Position numbers and translations under genes: made by a program. Below the pieces are notes generated by a model. It made no database searches. It was given only the letters and a program-made list of their open reading frames with translations, and was not told where the DNA came from. A stretch of DNA of 64,000 nucleotides from the NCBI GenBank assembly GCA_024362935.1, contig JANCRA010000033.1, forward strand, positions 9,459,714-9,523,713, written 5' to 3'. Source of the DNA: Setophaga petechia (Eukaryota > Chordata > Aves > Passeriformes > Parulidae). Shown piece after piece: positions 1 to 12,600 of this stretch; the first letter of the stretch is position 1; each line of letters begins with the position of its first letter.

Positions 1-254
1 TTCCCCACCCTCCAAAGGGCCTTCACAATTCCCCATCCTCCAAAGGGCTCTCACAACTCCCCATCCTCCAAGGGGCCTCCACAATTCCCCATCCTCCAAA
101 GGGCATTCACAATTCTCCACCCTCCAAAGGGCTCTCACAATTCTCCATCCTCCAAAGGACCTCCACAATTCCCTACCCTCCAAAGGGCCTCCACAATTCT
201 CCCCACTCCACAAAGGGCCTCCACAATTCCCCACCCTCCAAGGGCCTTCACAAT
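1..254. repeat. 28-bp minisatellite in SLC9A8 intron 13
   Basis: About nine imperfect copies of a 28-bp unit containing CCTCCAAAGGGC and CACAATTCCCC run in from the window edge, so the array may extend to the left. It sits about 320 bp beyond the exon 13 donor. Positions 255-577 are otherwise unremarkable intron. Confidence 0.9.
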
Positions 255-577
255 CCTGTCTGTGCCCATGATCTACCCCTTGGCTGCCACCCTAAACGAG
301 TCTGAGCATTTCAGACACTCTTGGTCAAACTGTGAAGCTGCTGGGCCTAGAGAGACAAGCAGCCTCATGCAGAAAAGCTTTCATGGGGCCCACCAGAGCA
401 ATGTCCTCCAGCACAAAGGGGAAAGAGAACATTTCCTTGCACTTGGGTATCAGAATAGTGAAATGTTCAGCTGAGTTTTGTTCAACCAATGAGAAACTGG
501 TTCCTCCTCGAGTGGGCCACACAGTGAAAGAGATAAAACATTTTTTCTGATTCTCAGTATTCTGAGCTTTAACTTAC

Positions 578-689
578 CACTAAACCACATGATAAACATC
601 ATTTTGGGAGTGATTTTATGATCACGGAAAAAGTTGAGTAGGTAGGAAAGCGGAAAAATATTCACTGCTCTACCAAAGAGAACCAGCAC
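578..689 (-). CDS. SLC9A8: SLC9A8 exon 13 (last one in window)
   Basis: This 112-bp exon has a GTTTTTCAG acceptor and an AGTG|GTAAGT donor. It encodes [20 protein letters not shown] and [17 protein letters not shown]. The frame continues into an exon left of position 1. Confidence 0.96.
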
Positions 690-3600
690 CTGAAAAACAG
701 AAATAAAAGCAAAGACCATTGGATGTGTTACATCCACGAGGCCCCAGTTGCTGCTGGTTTTACAGGGCAAGGTGAATATGTTCTTTTTGCTCATGGGCAG
801 GTGTGCTGCTCCATGAACAGAGAGAGAAACTTCACAGCACAGGGCATTGTGGAATTTTGCTCCTGAAACTTTTTGTCTGCTTAACTGAAACTAAATCAGA
901 CCTGTCACTGATGGACACCAAGTTGCCTTACTTATAATAAATAAATGGAACCCAGGAGACATTCCAGAGAAGTACTTTGGGTAAAAGTGCTCCTCAGTTC
1001 AGCTCCTTTAATCACTCCCTTCGTGCAGCAGCAAGAGGCAATAAGGTATTTCTATTGTCTCCCTGCTGCTCACAAAGGCCAGGAGCCAAACAAACACACG
1101 TCAGCCTGTTTGTCAGCCTGTTTCTCAACACGTCCCTGGGTAAGGCTATAAAACATACCCCACACTGAAGCAACACTTTTGAGAGCAGAAAAGAAAAAAA
1201 AGGGGACTATTGATTTAATGGCAAACAATTAACAAACACAGAGAAAACTTTAACTCAGAAAAAGGCAAGGTTTTCTCAGAGCATTGTTTTTAAGCTCCAC
1301 TACAAACAGACCTTGATAAGGTAAATATCCTAGAATTAGTCAGCAGGATCCTTGAAGGGCTGTGCTGTTTTCCTTTATGAATCACCCCAAAATTACACAA
1401 TTGCATCACCCTGAGAGAGCAATGCCAGCCAGAAGGAAGTGTCACACCTTAGATATATATTAGCCAGGGAAGCTGTGTGCAGTGCAGGCAGAGCAGGTCC
1501 CTGTGCTGACAGCCCTGCCTGGGGAAGCTGCAGATAACAATCCTCCCCTTGACCCATGCACTGAATGGGCCAGTGTACACTGCTGCACACAGCTGGAAAG
1601 GGACCCACACTGCCCTCACTGCTAAAGGAACACACTTCTCATGCTGGTATTAAACCATCCTAATGGCAACAGGTGAAACGTGATCCACACAGGCACTGCA
1701 CTAAGGCTCGCTGAAATGGGTTTAAAAACAAAAGAACTGGGAAAGGAGTCAGAGAATTTTTTATAAAAACCCATAAATCATAACAATTATTCTAAAATCT
1801 TTTAACTGTAAGGTGTTTGCCCCTCCCCAATACTAAAAATACATCTAAAAAGATATGGAAGGAAGTAAATACCTACTATGCACCAGATGACAAAGGACAT
1901 TTCAAACTTGTGAGGAAAACTAAAAATTGACAGGCCAAGAAATGCAAAAACACACGTTTCTGAAAAAGAGAAATCACATTTAAATAAACAATTCCAGAAA
2001 ACCTTTTCTACTCCTGTTATTAATTACTACATACAGTACATAAACCAGGACTTCCTGGCCAAACCCTGCAGAGCTGCTGGTGCCCACTAAGGAGAGGTTA
2101 AGTTCCCTCTGCAGCAAAGCCACTCCCTGATCACACTGCATCCTCCTGCAAACAATACAGAATTCATCCATGGCAGCCCTCAGAAATCAGGGACATGTTT
2201 GCAATGCAGGAACATGTCATTTCTTCAAAGGTTTGGTTTGCAAAAGGAACTGGAAAGGCTCTAGGACTGAGCTGCTTGTACCACTACTTCCAAAAACCTT
2301 CATATGTAAAGTTACTGTTTTTGCAAGTAGCTTTTTATATTAAAAAACATTAAAAAGTACCACTCAACCCCCAGCTCCTAGAACTAAAAACAGACTGGAG
2401 GAACACAGGAGTCAGTGATCTCTATTTGGCCATCAATCTTATGGCAAATCTTAGCAGGAGCCTGCAGGATGGGAGAGAGATTTACTGCATGTTTTATCCA
2501 GTGTGGCAGGAAAGGTGACTTTTGAGTGCCCTCCAGCCTCCACTCACAGGAATTCTTTTCTTAAACACAGGACCATGGACACACAAATGCCTGGGTGCAA
2601 ATTCACACCTCTGCTGCTCCCAACAGAATCACAGCTCCATGCAAGTGAAATTTGGAAGGATTAACACTAGATTTAACAGCAGGCAGCACCTACCACACAT
2701 GAAAGCCACAGTTCTGAGTGTCTGCTGCATCAGGATCTGAGTGACTGGGGACAGGTTGTGGTGAGTGTAGTGAGACATCACGATGCCAGAGAACAGGATT
2801 GCCATGATACCTGTGGGCAACAACGGGGCAGGCAGCACAAGGCTCTGCAAGGATTTCCTGCTGAGACCCTCCAGAGCCATCTCACAGGGCAAACCCTGCT
2901 TCTGCAGCAATACAAATATTTTAACATACCAAACAGTGTGGTCAGGACTCATTTTGCTACTCACCTGAGAGTGAGATCCCTTCTGCAAGTCCATAAGGAA
3001 GGTAAGCAAAGATGATCATCATCCCAAATTCTAGGGAAGGTGTCTTCCTTAAATCAATGTGCTTGAGTACGTACACACAGAAATGTTACGGAAAAAGTAA
3101 ATTAAAAAATAAATCAAAGAAATATTTTGATGTGTTCATTCCATTACAAAACAATGATTATGCTTAATGTACTTTTCTACTGAAAAACCAATAAAATCTA
3201 CATATTGGCCTTCAACTGAAGTATGGAAAGATCAGTAATTTCTTATGAGAGGAATGTGTCTTATAGAAGCTGCTGCTGGCAGAAGTCTGTCAGAAGACAG
3301 AGCTGGACACAGAAGATCTCTTATTGATGTGCCTCTACAATACTGATAACAACAGGTAAGTCCAATACTTTTGAGGCACAATAACTCTAAAGGGCAAACA
3401 AGCTGTTTTTCTCTTTGACTTAGAATAATTTAGATATGAGTCAAAGAAGTGTTGAACATCTGTCTCCCTCTTTTGTTGTGATGTATGGAATAATTTCAAA
3501 GCTTTTGAATTAGGCTGATGAACCAAAAGGGGCAATAAGTGTGTATTTAATCAAATATTCTCCTCCTGTTGTTTACAACCAAGTGTTTGTCACTGTGTCC

Positions 3601-6600
3601 CAGCTGACACAAGCAACTGCACAGCCCAGAGCTCCCACAGTGAAGTCAGAGCCAGCATCAAACCAGCCCAAGAAGTAACAAAGGTGTCTGGGCTACAGCA
3701 AACAGCCTCCCTGGTCTCAGCACAGCAGCTCCTGGGTTGTTTAGCAACCAATTCATGGAAGTGGAAGAGGCAAAATATAACCCAGGGTAAATCCAAACAG
3801 AACAGTGTCTGCATTCAGCTGCCTGCACATGATCCATGGGGACAAACGAGCTGGGCTGACTCAAAGGCCCCCGGGAAAAGCAGCTTTTTTTCTTTTTAAT
3901 TAACTGTTTTATGTATGTAAAAAAGAAGCCATATGCTTGTTAAAATGGATTGGTATTGAAATGGAATTAATATATTTTGAATTTACAAAACAATTACCAT
4001 ATCTTATAACACTCCAATGCACATAAGCTATTATACAACATTTCAGACCTTAATTATGTTCATAAAAATTTGATGCCACTTTTAATACACTCCCATGCAC
4101 ACCAACATAAAACCAAAATAACGTCTAATAAGAAATATCCTCTAAGAAATGCTGGAGAAGATGGGGAGAAAAATACTACTAGGATGTTGTAGTTCACCAA
4201 TGTATACATATATACCACCAAAATTAAAAAAGGATATTAATGCAGAAATAAGACCAGTAAGTGTGCCAAGTGCTGCAGAGCCAAAGAACATCTTGAGAAA
4301 GTATCCCAGTGCCTGTAGAAAGGTTTGCCATCCACTTACATCTGACATATTTTCCCTTGTCAAACCTTCTGCTGTGCTAGATACAATTAAAAGAGAAATA
4401 AAAAGAAATGGTTATACATTCTAAGCCTGGATCCAAAAATATCAAACATCTTTTGAGCATAACAACAAAAATGACTCCCATTTCTTTGTTGCTAGCACTC
4501 TTAAAAGGCTTTTACTGTGATATATATAACAAGAGGAATGTCAAAAGACGTTAAATCAAGCCTCAGTGTAAACCCCAAAGGGAAACCTAATTCTGCTAAA
4601 AATCCAGCACTGCTCCTCTGAAGAATCCCAGAATGGCGTAAATAGGCTATGGTGATGCCCAGCATTTGAAAACAATGTTCCAACTTTGAGAAGGAAAAGA
4701 AAACACATTTTACAGTGCTAAAAACTCATGTGATCCTCTGAGAAGAACAAATGAACAGGAAGAACTCTCATCAAATATTTAGGTGTGGATGAGAGACAAG
4801 AAGGTCACTGAAGGAAAACAAAGCAGCTCTTAACAGGAAAGGGAAGAAACCTCTTTGAATTTCAGGAATATATTTAATTCTGTGCAAAGAACACACAGAT
4901 TCTAGCTAGTGTTTCTTTTGGCTGCTTTTAGCCTTCAGTACTGAAAGCACCACAAGTGTATTAAAAGCAATTAATCCATTAGGAAATTACTCTGACTTCA
5001 CTACCTGCTTGGCACAGCTGCTCCTCCTATACATTCAGTCACATCTATGGGCTCCAGCAGTAAGATGAAGACACACCCATCCATTCTTTTCTCTTTCAGC
5101 CCCAAAGAATCACCACAGGCAAAAGAGAAGGACACTGGAGGTTCCCCTTTCCTGGAACCCCAACATGAACAGCCCCAGAGCACGGACACGCTGCGCTCCT
5201 GCCCAGGCACAGGGCACTCTGGGCACAGGGCACTCAGGGCACAGGGCACTCAGGGCACAGGGCACTCTGGGCACAGGGCACTCAGGGCACAGGGCACTCT
5301 GGGCACAGGGCACTCAGGGCACAGAGCACTCTGGGCACAGGGCACTCAGGGCACAGGGCACTCTGGGCACAGGGCACTCTGGGCACAGGGCACTCAGGGC
5401 ACAGGGCACTCTGGGCACAGGGCACTCTGGGCAGCAGGGGAGGGAACACTGCTGGGCCTGACAGGGGACATGTGGGGCTCCTGCTGCCAGGACCCTCCAT
5501 GGCAAGAGAGCTGCTCATGAATGGAATTAGAAAGAATCCATCATCTAGGGTCCATGAGACAAGGCTCTGAGATCGGGGTCATGAGGCAGCCCTTGACCAT
5601 CCCCTGCCTCTGCAGTTCATTTATGGATTGCTTTGGACACAGAAGCACCATACAAGATTCAGCCTTACACCTGAAATACACAAAGTGTTCCAAAGGAAGG
5701 TGGAAGAATAACTGCAGACCAAAAAACAAACAGAACACGATGCAGGGACTGTTTCCATAAACACGTGAGGCTCCAATGCACTTACTTGGTCAGGACAATT
5801 GAGACTGCATCGTTGAGAATACTTTCTCCAAAAACCAACATGTTAAGCACAGGATCCACATTCAGGGCATTGAAAATGGCAATTGTAGCCACGGGGTCAA
5901 CTGCAGATATTAAAGAGCCGAATGCAAAACTGGGAGAGCACAAAAGAGAAAACCAGATGAAACAAAAACACCTCCCCAGTAACTTACATGAACAACAGTA
6001 ACAAAGCTCATTTGTGCTACAGTTTCTACACAGTGATAAGAAAGTACTTTCTTTCCTGTCATAAGAACTTGGCCATTTGCCAAGTGCTTAAAAAATTTAC
6101 ATTATTGATTCTGAAAAATTTACCCTGACTTTTAAGAGAGGATGTGGACAAGGAAGTTATACCCTTATCACATATATTAATAACACCAGCTAATCAAGGC
6201 TTACAAATCTTAAAGTTTGGTTAAAATACCCAGTATCCCTCTCAAGAAATCACTGAGCACAACACAGAATAGACTGGAATGCAAAAGGATGGAATATAAT
6301 ACAATACTATTTGGAAATAAGGGTAATAAATAGGGTATAGAAGTGTTCCATCTATTTCTTAGTTTCATATACAATGTGGAATCTCAACAGTCCACACACT
6401 GACCAAAAGAGGAGGCCAACTGCAGTGCATTTCCCACCCACAGCAATCCTGAAGAAAGCTTTATTTCATATCCCCAAGAGCTTACCTGTCTGTCATGTTC
6501 AGTTTATAAATTACATCAGCCTGAAAAAATAGGTAGAACATAGTCACAATTAACTGTGGTGCTCTTCTGTTCTTAAAAACCAAGCTATTCATCAAATCCT

Positions 6601-9600
6601 GAATTCATTATGAAGAAAAATTCACAGTAGTGATGTTGTGCAGTTTAACACTGCCCTCCCACTGTAATCTACTGCTACAATTCTGGTCACCCAAGATCAG
6701 GGAACTAGAGCAGAGCCAGGGGAGAAGGGTAACCATGACATTCAGAGGAGGAGAAATCTCAGTGGCAAAGAGGGAAGTACACAATGCTTGGCCTTCCAGA
6801 ATGAAGTCTGAGAGAAAAGATAAATATCTGTGTCTATATGTAACCAATGGGAAACACCAAATCACAGAAGCAAAAAAAAAAAAAAAAAATTAATATTGTA
6901 GAGTATATGATGGCTCTAGAGAACACAGGTTTTGGAACAACCTCCCAACAGGAAGATTGTGGAAGTTAAAAAAATGTAAAACTCAAGTGTTAATTGCATT
7001 TCCCATGCAAAAGCTGTGTCAGAGAGTGGCTCAGGCTGGAAGGGACCCCTGAGCTCACCCAGCCCACCCCTCCAGCTCCACAGGGCCCCAGGACTGTGCC
7101 CAGAGAGCTCTGAGTCCTTCAGGGAGGGACACTGCAGGGCTCTGCAGCAGCACCCACAGTGTGACACTGCCTTTGGGAGAGACAGAGCTGCACCCTGGGA
7201 CCCAGCCATTCACCTGCACTCTGTCTGCCCTTGAACAAGGGACTTCCCAACAAGCCAGATAAAATGCAGTGCTCTAAAATAATAAATAAATAAATAAATA
7301 AAATGCAGTGAGTCTTACCCGGCCCAGGAAATAGATTCCTCCACCTACAATGAAAGCTGATATTGCAGTGCCAAACACTGAGAACAGAATGATGGAGCCA
7401 ATGTTCTGAAAAAAATTACCCTGGAACACAGTAATAAAATAAGTAAATTAGTACAAATGGCCTGAGGGAAAACTCAAGTTTGGGTTTCCATTTCATTAGA
7501 TTCTAACTCACAAGTGGGTTTCCCATTACAAAGGCTCAATTTGGTTCCAGGTAGCCCAGGACACACATCCACACCACCTGCCTGGAGAGCCTGCTGCTCT
7601 CCTGAGGCCAACAGCAATTCCCCTGACTGCCAGGACTGACTCCCTGTCTGGAAGCATAACAAGAACCCAATCCTCGGGTGCTCAGCTGGATATTCACCAG
7701 CACTTAGACATATTTCCCACCTGGCAAATGTGTAAGTGAATCCCTCTGCTGGAGACAGGGCATGTGAAAAAGGCTTGTACACTCCCAGCTGTGAGTCCAC
7801 TGCCTGTGATTCTGTCTGACAAGGTCTCCAGCACTGGCAGCAGCTCCTGGTGTCACCATGGCCACTGCTCCCCTGTCCTGCAGCACAGCTGGAGCACAAG
7901 GGCTGCCCCAGGGAGCACCCAGGCCAGGAGAGCTGGGACAATGCCCATGGGGACAGGGCCCCAGGCAAGGGTCACAACCTCACACACATTTCCTCTCCTT
8001 TAGCCATGGAGTGACCCCACCTTTCCCTTCTCCTCCTTCACAGCAGCCCCTGTTCAGCTCTGGTGAGGTAAGAACCTCCCCAGCCAAGGAAAACCTCGTG
8101 TGCTGTGCCCCACACCTCACCAGCACTCAGCTATCAGCAACGAGCCACACTCCCTGCACTCTGGGCTGAGGAGGCTGACATTTTGCACTCTCAATTCCCT
8201 AATGATTAATACAATGGAATTTAATGTAATTATCCTAAGCTTCATAGAGATAACTAAAAGCAGAATCTGCTCCAAACAAAACCTCAACATCCAAAATGAG
8301 TGTCTGGCAGGGACTGACCTTGTGCAGTGAATATCCAGATTCAAATATAATAGGTGGAAGCAAAAGCAGAAAAAACATATTTGGACGAAACATTTCCTCT
8401 TCCTGCAAAAAAAAAAAAAATCATTATAATTACAGGGATATCATCATTATTGAAATAACATCAAATCTTCCGAAAGAAAAGCTATTAAAAATAGTGATGG
8501 AAAATGAAAAATCTTTCTCCCTTCTTATCATGAAGTACAAGACTGAAGAACAGTACACTATTCCAGGGCTGCTGCTTCTATTGTTCTTTTTCAACCCAGT
8601 GATAGAAAACTAGGAGTTACTTATTTTAAATTACTGTCTCCAAAAAAGCTGCATAGAAAACAGGTTATTTATGGTAAAGGAAAAATCTTCCTGTTTCCAC
8701 AAAGAGTATCCCCACTTTATCTGAGAGTCTGGAAATCTGTAAGGACTGCCAAGAACAGTGACCTCCTGGCCACTGTTTGAACAGAACAGGTTCACTGGGA
8801 CCAAGCAGTTTCACTGGGAAACTCATCACCTGACAAGAAAATCTCATCACCAGCCCAGTGCCCCTGCAGGTGCCCAGGCTCAGGTGACACAGCACCTGAG
8901 GGGCCTGAGGCTGGATTCTTCTCAGCAGATGTCATTTCTGCCTGAATTGAGTGGTACTATTCTGATGGTTCCTTTTTGCCATCACAGTGATATAAATGGA
9001 ACCCACCATGAGGTAAGATGCTATTTTTTTGTGTCCTCAGTCTTTGTCACTTATCTCATCCCCTGGCTAACGCTGCTCATGCTGCACCCCCAGCCTGGCA
9101 CCCTGGTTTTTCTGCTGGCAGAGCAGGCACAGAAGGCAAATGAACCCCAGCTGAGGGGCCACTCTCCTTCCCCACCTGCCTCCTCCTTCCCCCAGAGCTG
9201 TCACCTCCACAAACACTGATTAACTTGTTCAAACCAGGGTGAGCAGCTGATGCACTGCTCTGCTCTGCTCTGCTCTGCTCTAACACCAGCTCTCAAAGCA
9301 GAGGCACTCATCTCCTTAAAGCCTCATTCCTGCCTGTACCAGTGATAATCATCTTCAAGGATTTGGGGGGCTCAGCAAACCAAACTCATCCTTTGGGCTG
9401 AAACGCTGCAGGCCATGGTGAGCAGCACAGCCCTGTGTGCCCAGAGCTGGCACTGCCAGCACAGCACAGCACAGCCCTGTGTGCCCAGAGCTGGCACTGC
9501 CAGCACAGCACAGCACAGCCCTGTGTGCCCAGAGCTGGCACTGCCAGCACAGCACAGCCCTGTGAGCCCAGGGCTGGCACTGCCAGCACAGCACAGCACA

Positions 9601-12600
9601 GCCCTGTGAGCCCAGAACTGGCACTGCCAGCACAGCACAGCACAGCCCTGTGTGCCCAGAGCTGGCACTGCCAGCACAGCACAGCCCTGTGAGCCCAGGG
9701 CTGGCACTGCCAGCACAGCACAGCACAGCCCTGTGTGCCCAGAGCTGGCACTGCCAGCACAGCACAGCACAGCCCTGTGTGCCCAGAACTGGCACAGCAC
9801 AGTACAGCCCTGTGAGCCCAGGGCTGGCACAGCACAGCACAGCCCTGTCAGCCCAGAACTGGCACTGCCAGCACAGCACAGCACAGCCCTGTCAGCCCAG
9901 GGCTGGCACTGCCAGCACAGCACAGCCCTGCCAGCCCAGAACTGGCACAGCACAGCCCTGCCAGCCCAGAACTGGCACTGCCAGCACAGCACAGCCCTGT
10001 CAGCCCAGAACTGGCACTGCCAGCACAGCACAGCCCTGTGTGCCCAGGGCTGGCACAGCACAGCACAGCCCTGCCAGCCCAGGGCTGGCACTGCCAGCAC
10101 AGCACAGCCCTGTGTGCCCAGGGCTGGCACTGCCAGCACAGCACAGCACAGCCCTGTGTGCCCAGGGCTGGCACAGCACAGAACAGCCCTGCCAGCCCAG
10201 AACTGGCACTGCCAGCACAGCACAGCCCTGTGAGCCCAGGGCTGGCACAGCACAGCCCTGTCAGCCCAGAACTGGCATTGCCAGCACAGCACCTGCACCC
10301 CAGCACACCCACAGAGCTGAGCCTGCCCTCCACAGAACCTGACCCAGAGCTGGACAGGGAGCTGGAACACTGGAAAGGAAGGACTGTGCTTGTGCTGCAG
10401 GGCAGCAGAGGACAGTCAATCATGAGGACTCTGACCATCAGCTGTGCTGGCCAGGAGCCACCAGCAAGCACAAGGTCCTCGTGCTGAACCTGAATGAACA
10501 CCCAGTAAGGTGTGACCACTGGAAATTACACAGCAGAGTTTTACAGCAGGGAGATTATCCAAGATTTGCTTTGTACAGGGATATAGCCTGCAGTTAAATA
10601 TTTCATTTTTTATCTTACCAGATAAACAAAAGGTATTTAGTAAATTTCGAACCATTTAAAACCATGTAATAAAGTCCATAATTACTGATCTAACATTACA
10701 ACAGCCTATGTTAAAACCTAAGCTTTATTACAGTGAAAATAACTCAAATAAAAAAGAATAATGTGATATCTGTGGCCTTCCACCTTGGCTGACAACACAA
10801 ACAAGCACAGCTCCCCAGTGCCTCCCAAATGAGACCAACACTTCCCAGAAAACCCCCATGTAATTCCTCAGCTGTGATCAGTACTTGCTGTGTTTAGAGA
10901 ACAAGTGCTCCAATCAGAGCATGAAGCTTTCTTTTTCTCTCTTACATGCATGATCTTACTCAGATTATTTTATTTAATCCGTAAGAAACTAATTTAAAAT
11001 GCTGATGTTGTGGCAATTTAACTGATTTTAATTTAAAGTCAAATCCAGTTGACACAAATCATGAATGAAAAAGCACTAACTACTGCAGCCCCCACTGCTT
11101 CTAATGACTTCATATGTAAAAATGAAATATTTCAACACAAATGCTGAGCTATGTAATTGTTTAAACAAGTGTACACAGAACCAGTGTAGCTAGCTGATAA
11201 AAAAATAGAAGTATAATATGTAGTTCAAAAGCTACATCAGATTGAAAATCTATGCATTTTATTGTACTTCAACTAAAGATAAAAAGATCTTCCTTCAGGA
11301 CAATAACTGCCAAGAAATATAAAATTGCAAGCTAGGATTAGAATTCACTACTCAGACCAAGATGTTCAGCTGATATAAATCCTGTTTAGAACTGGCAATT
11401 CAAATCACTGTGACTTCAATCAGTTCACTGATCACATAAATTGTTCAGTGCTGTGAAACAAAATCATAGTTTAAATGCTGCAAGATTTTAAATTAAAGCA
11501 GGAATAGTGAAGAGTTCATTGCTTTGATAATGTGGGTAAACAGTAGGAGGCAAAATCCTTCCTTCAATGGAGACTTCAGCTCTAGGAGAAACTTCTGCCA
11601 GGACTGGCCCTCTAAAACATCAAGTATTACAAAGCCTTTTTTGTAAGATTTAGGGATTTTTCTACAATTAAAAATTAATTGTTACAACTATACCTTCCAG
11701 TTGGCCAGCTTTTGAGCCTCTATGATTTTTATAAAAGCTCCCATAAGGATACCTAGGAGAGAATAAGAAAACATTCTGAAATAGCAACAAAATGTGTCAC
11801 TGTTCATCAGCTTTGCAAGTCTTAGAAGTGAAAACACGGCAAAACATAGTGCAGCAAGTTAGTTTCATCCCTGAACCATGAAAACACTGAGTGGCTTTGG
11901 GTTTAATCCCCAAATACCCAGTTTCCAACACGTTACATAACTGCAGAGTTCCCCTGCACAACAGATTGTCTCTTGGGACAGCCCAGCTCCAAACAGACCC
12001 ACTGAGAGGGTGATGCTCACTGGTTCAGAAGGATAACAGGCTTAACTGCTCAAAACCACTTCTCATCTAAGCTGCACTCAAATGAAATTTCACCTTTCTT
12101 GCTGAAGAATCAGGAAGTTATGAGTTAGGCTTCTGTGCTTCATGTCACTTCAATATTATTTGCAGTTAAAGCAGCTTAAATGAAATCAGTCTTCTCCACA
12201 GAAGTGAATTTTGTTTGAATGAAATCATAGCCCTTTCTGGCAATGAAGAAGGCAACAAACTCTGATCAGGGTGGAGATCCTGTCAGAACTATTTTCCAAA
12301 TGAATTACACACTGTTTAAGTCATGTAGAAATAATGAGAATACAGAAGATAGAATTTTACCAAGGCTGCTGCAGACTCAGTGGTTAAAGGTTATAGCACT
12401 CTTTCCTCCCATACATCCTCAAACATAAAACTGTGACAAGATTTCTTCTGGAAGTCAAGAAGATAACTCATGAACTGTCATTAATTGTTGTCAAGTAGTT
12501 ATAGGGAACTTGTCCTCAGCCAGATTTCAGATCTGTGCTTCTGCATACTTGTGTTTTATAACTTACAGAATGGAGACTTCACAGTCAAACACTGGGACAG

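Noticed and set aside
9372..10370. 332-codon minus-strand ORF and overlapping ORFs on both strands
   Set aside because: They follow the minisatellite period, with no family resemblance and no splice or promoter context.
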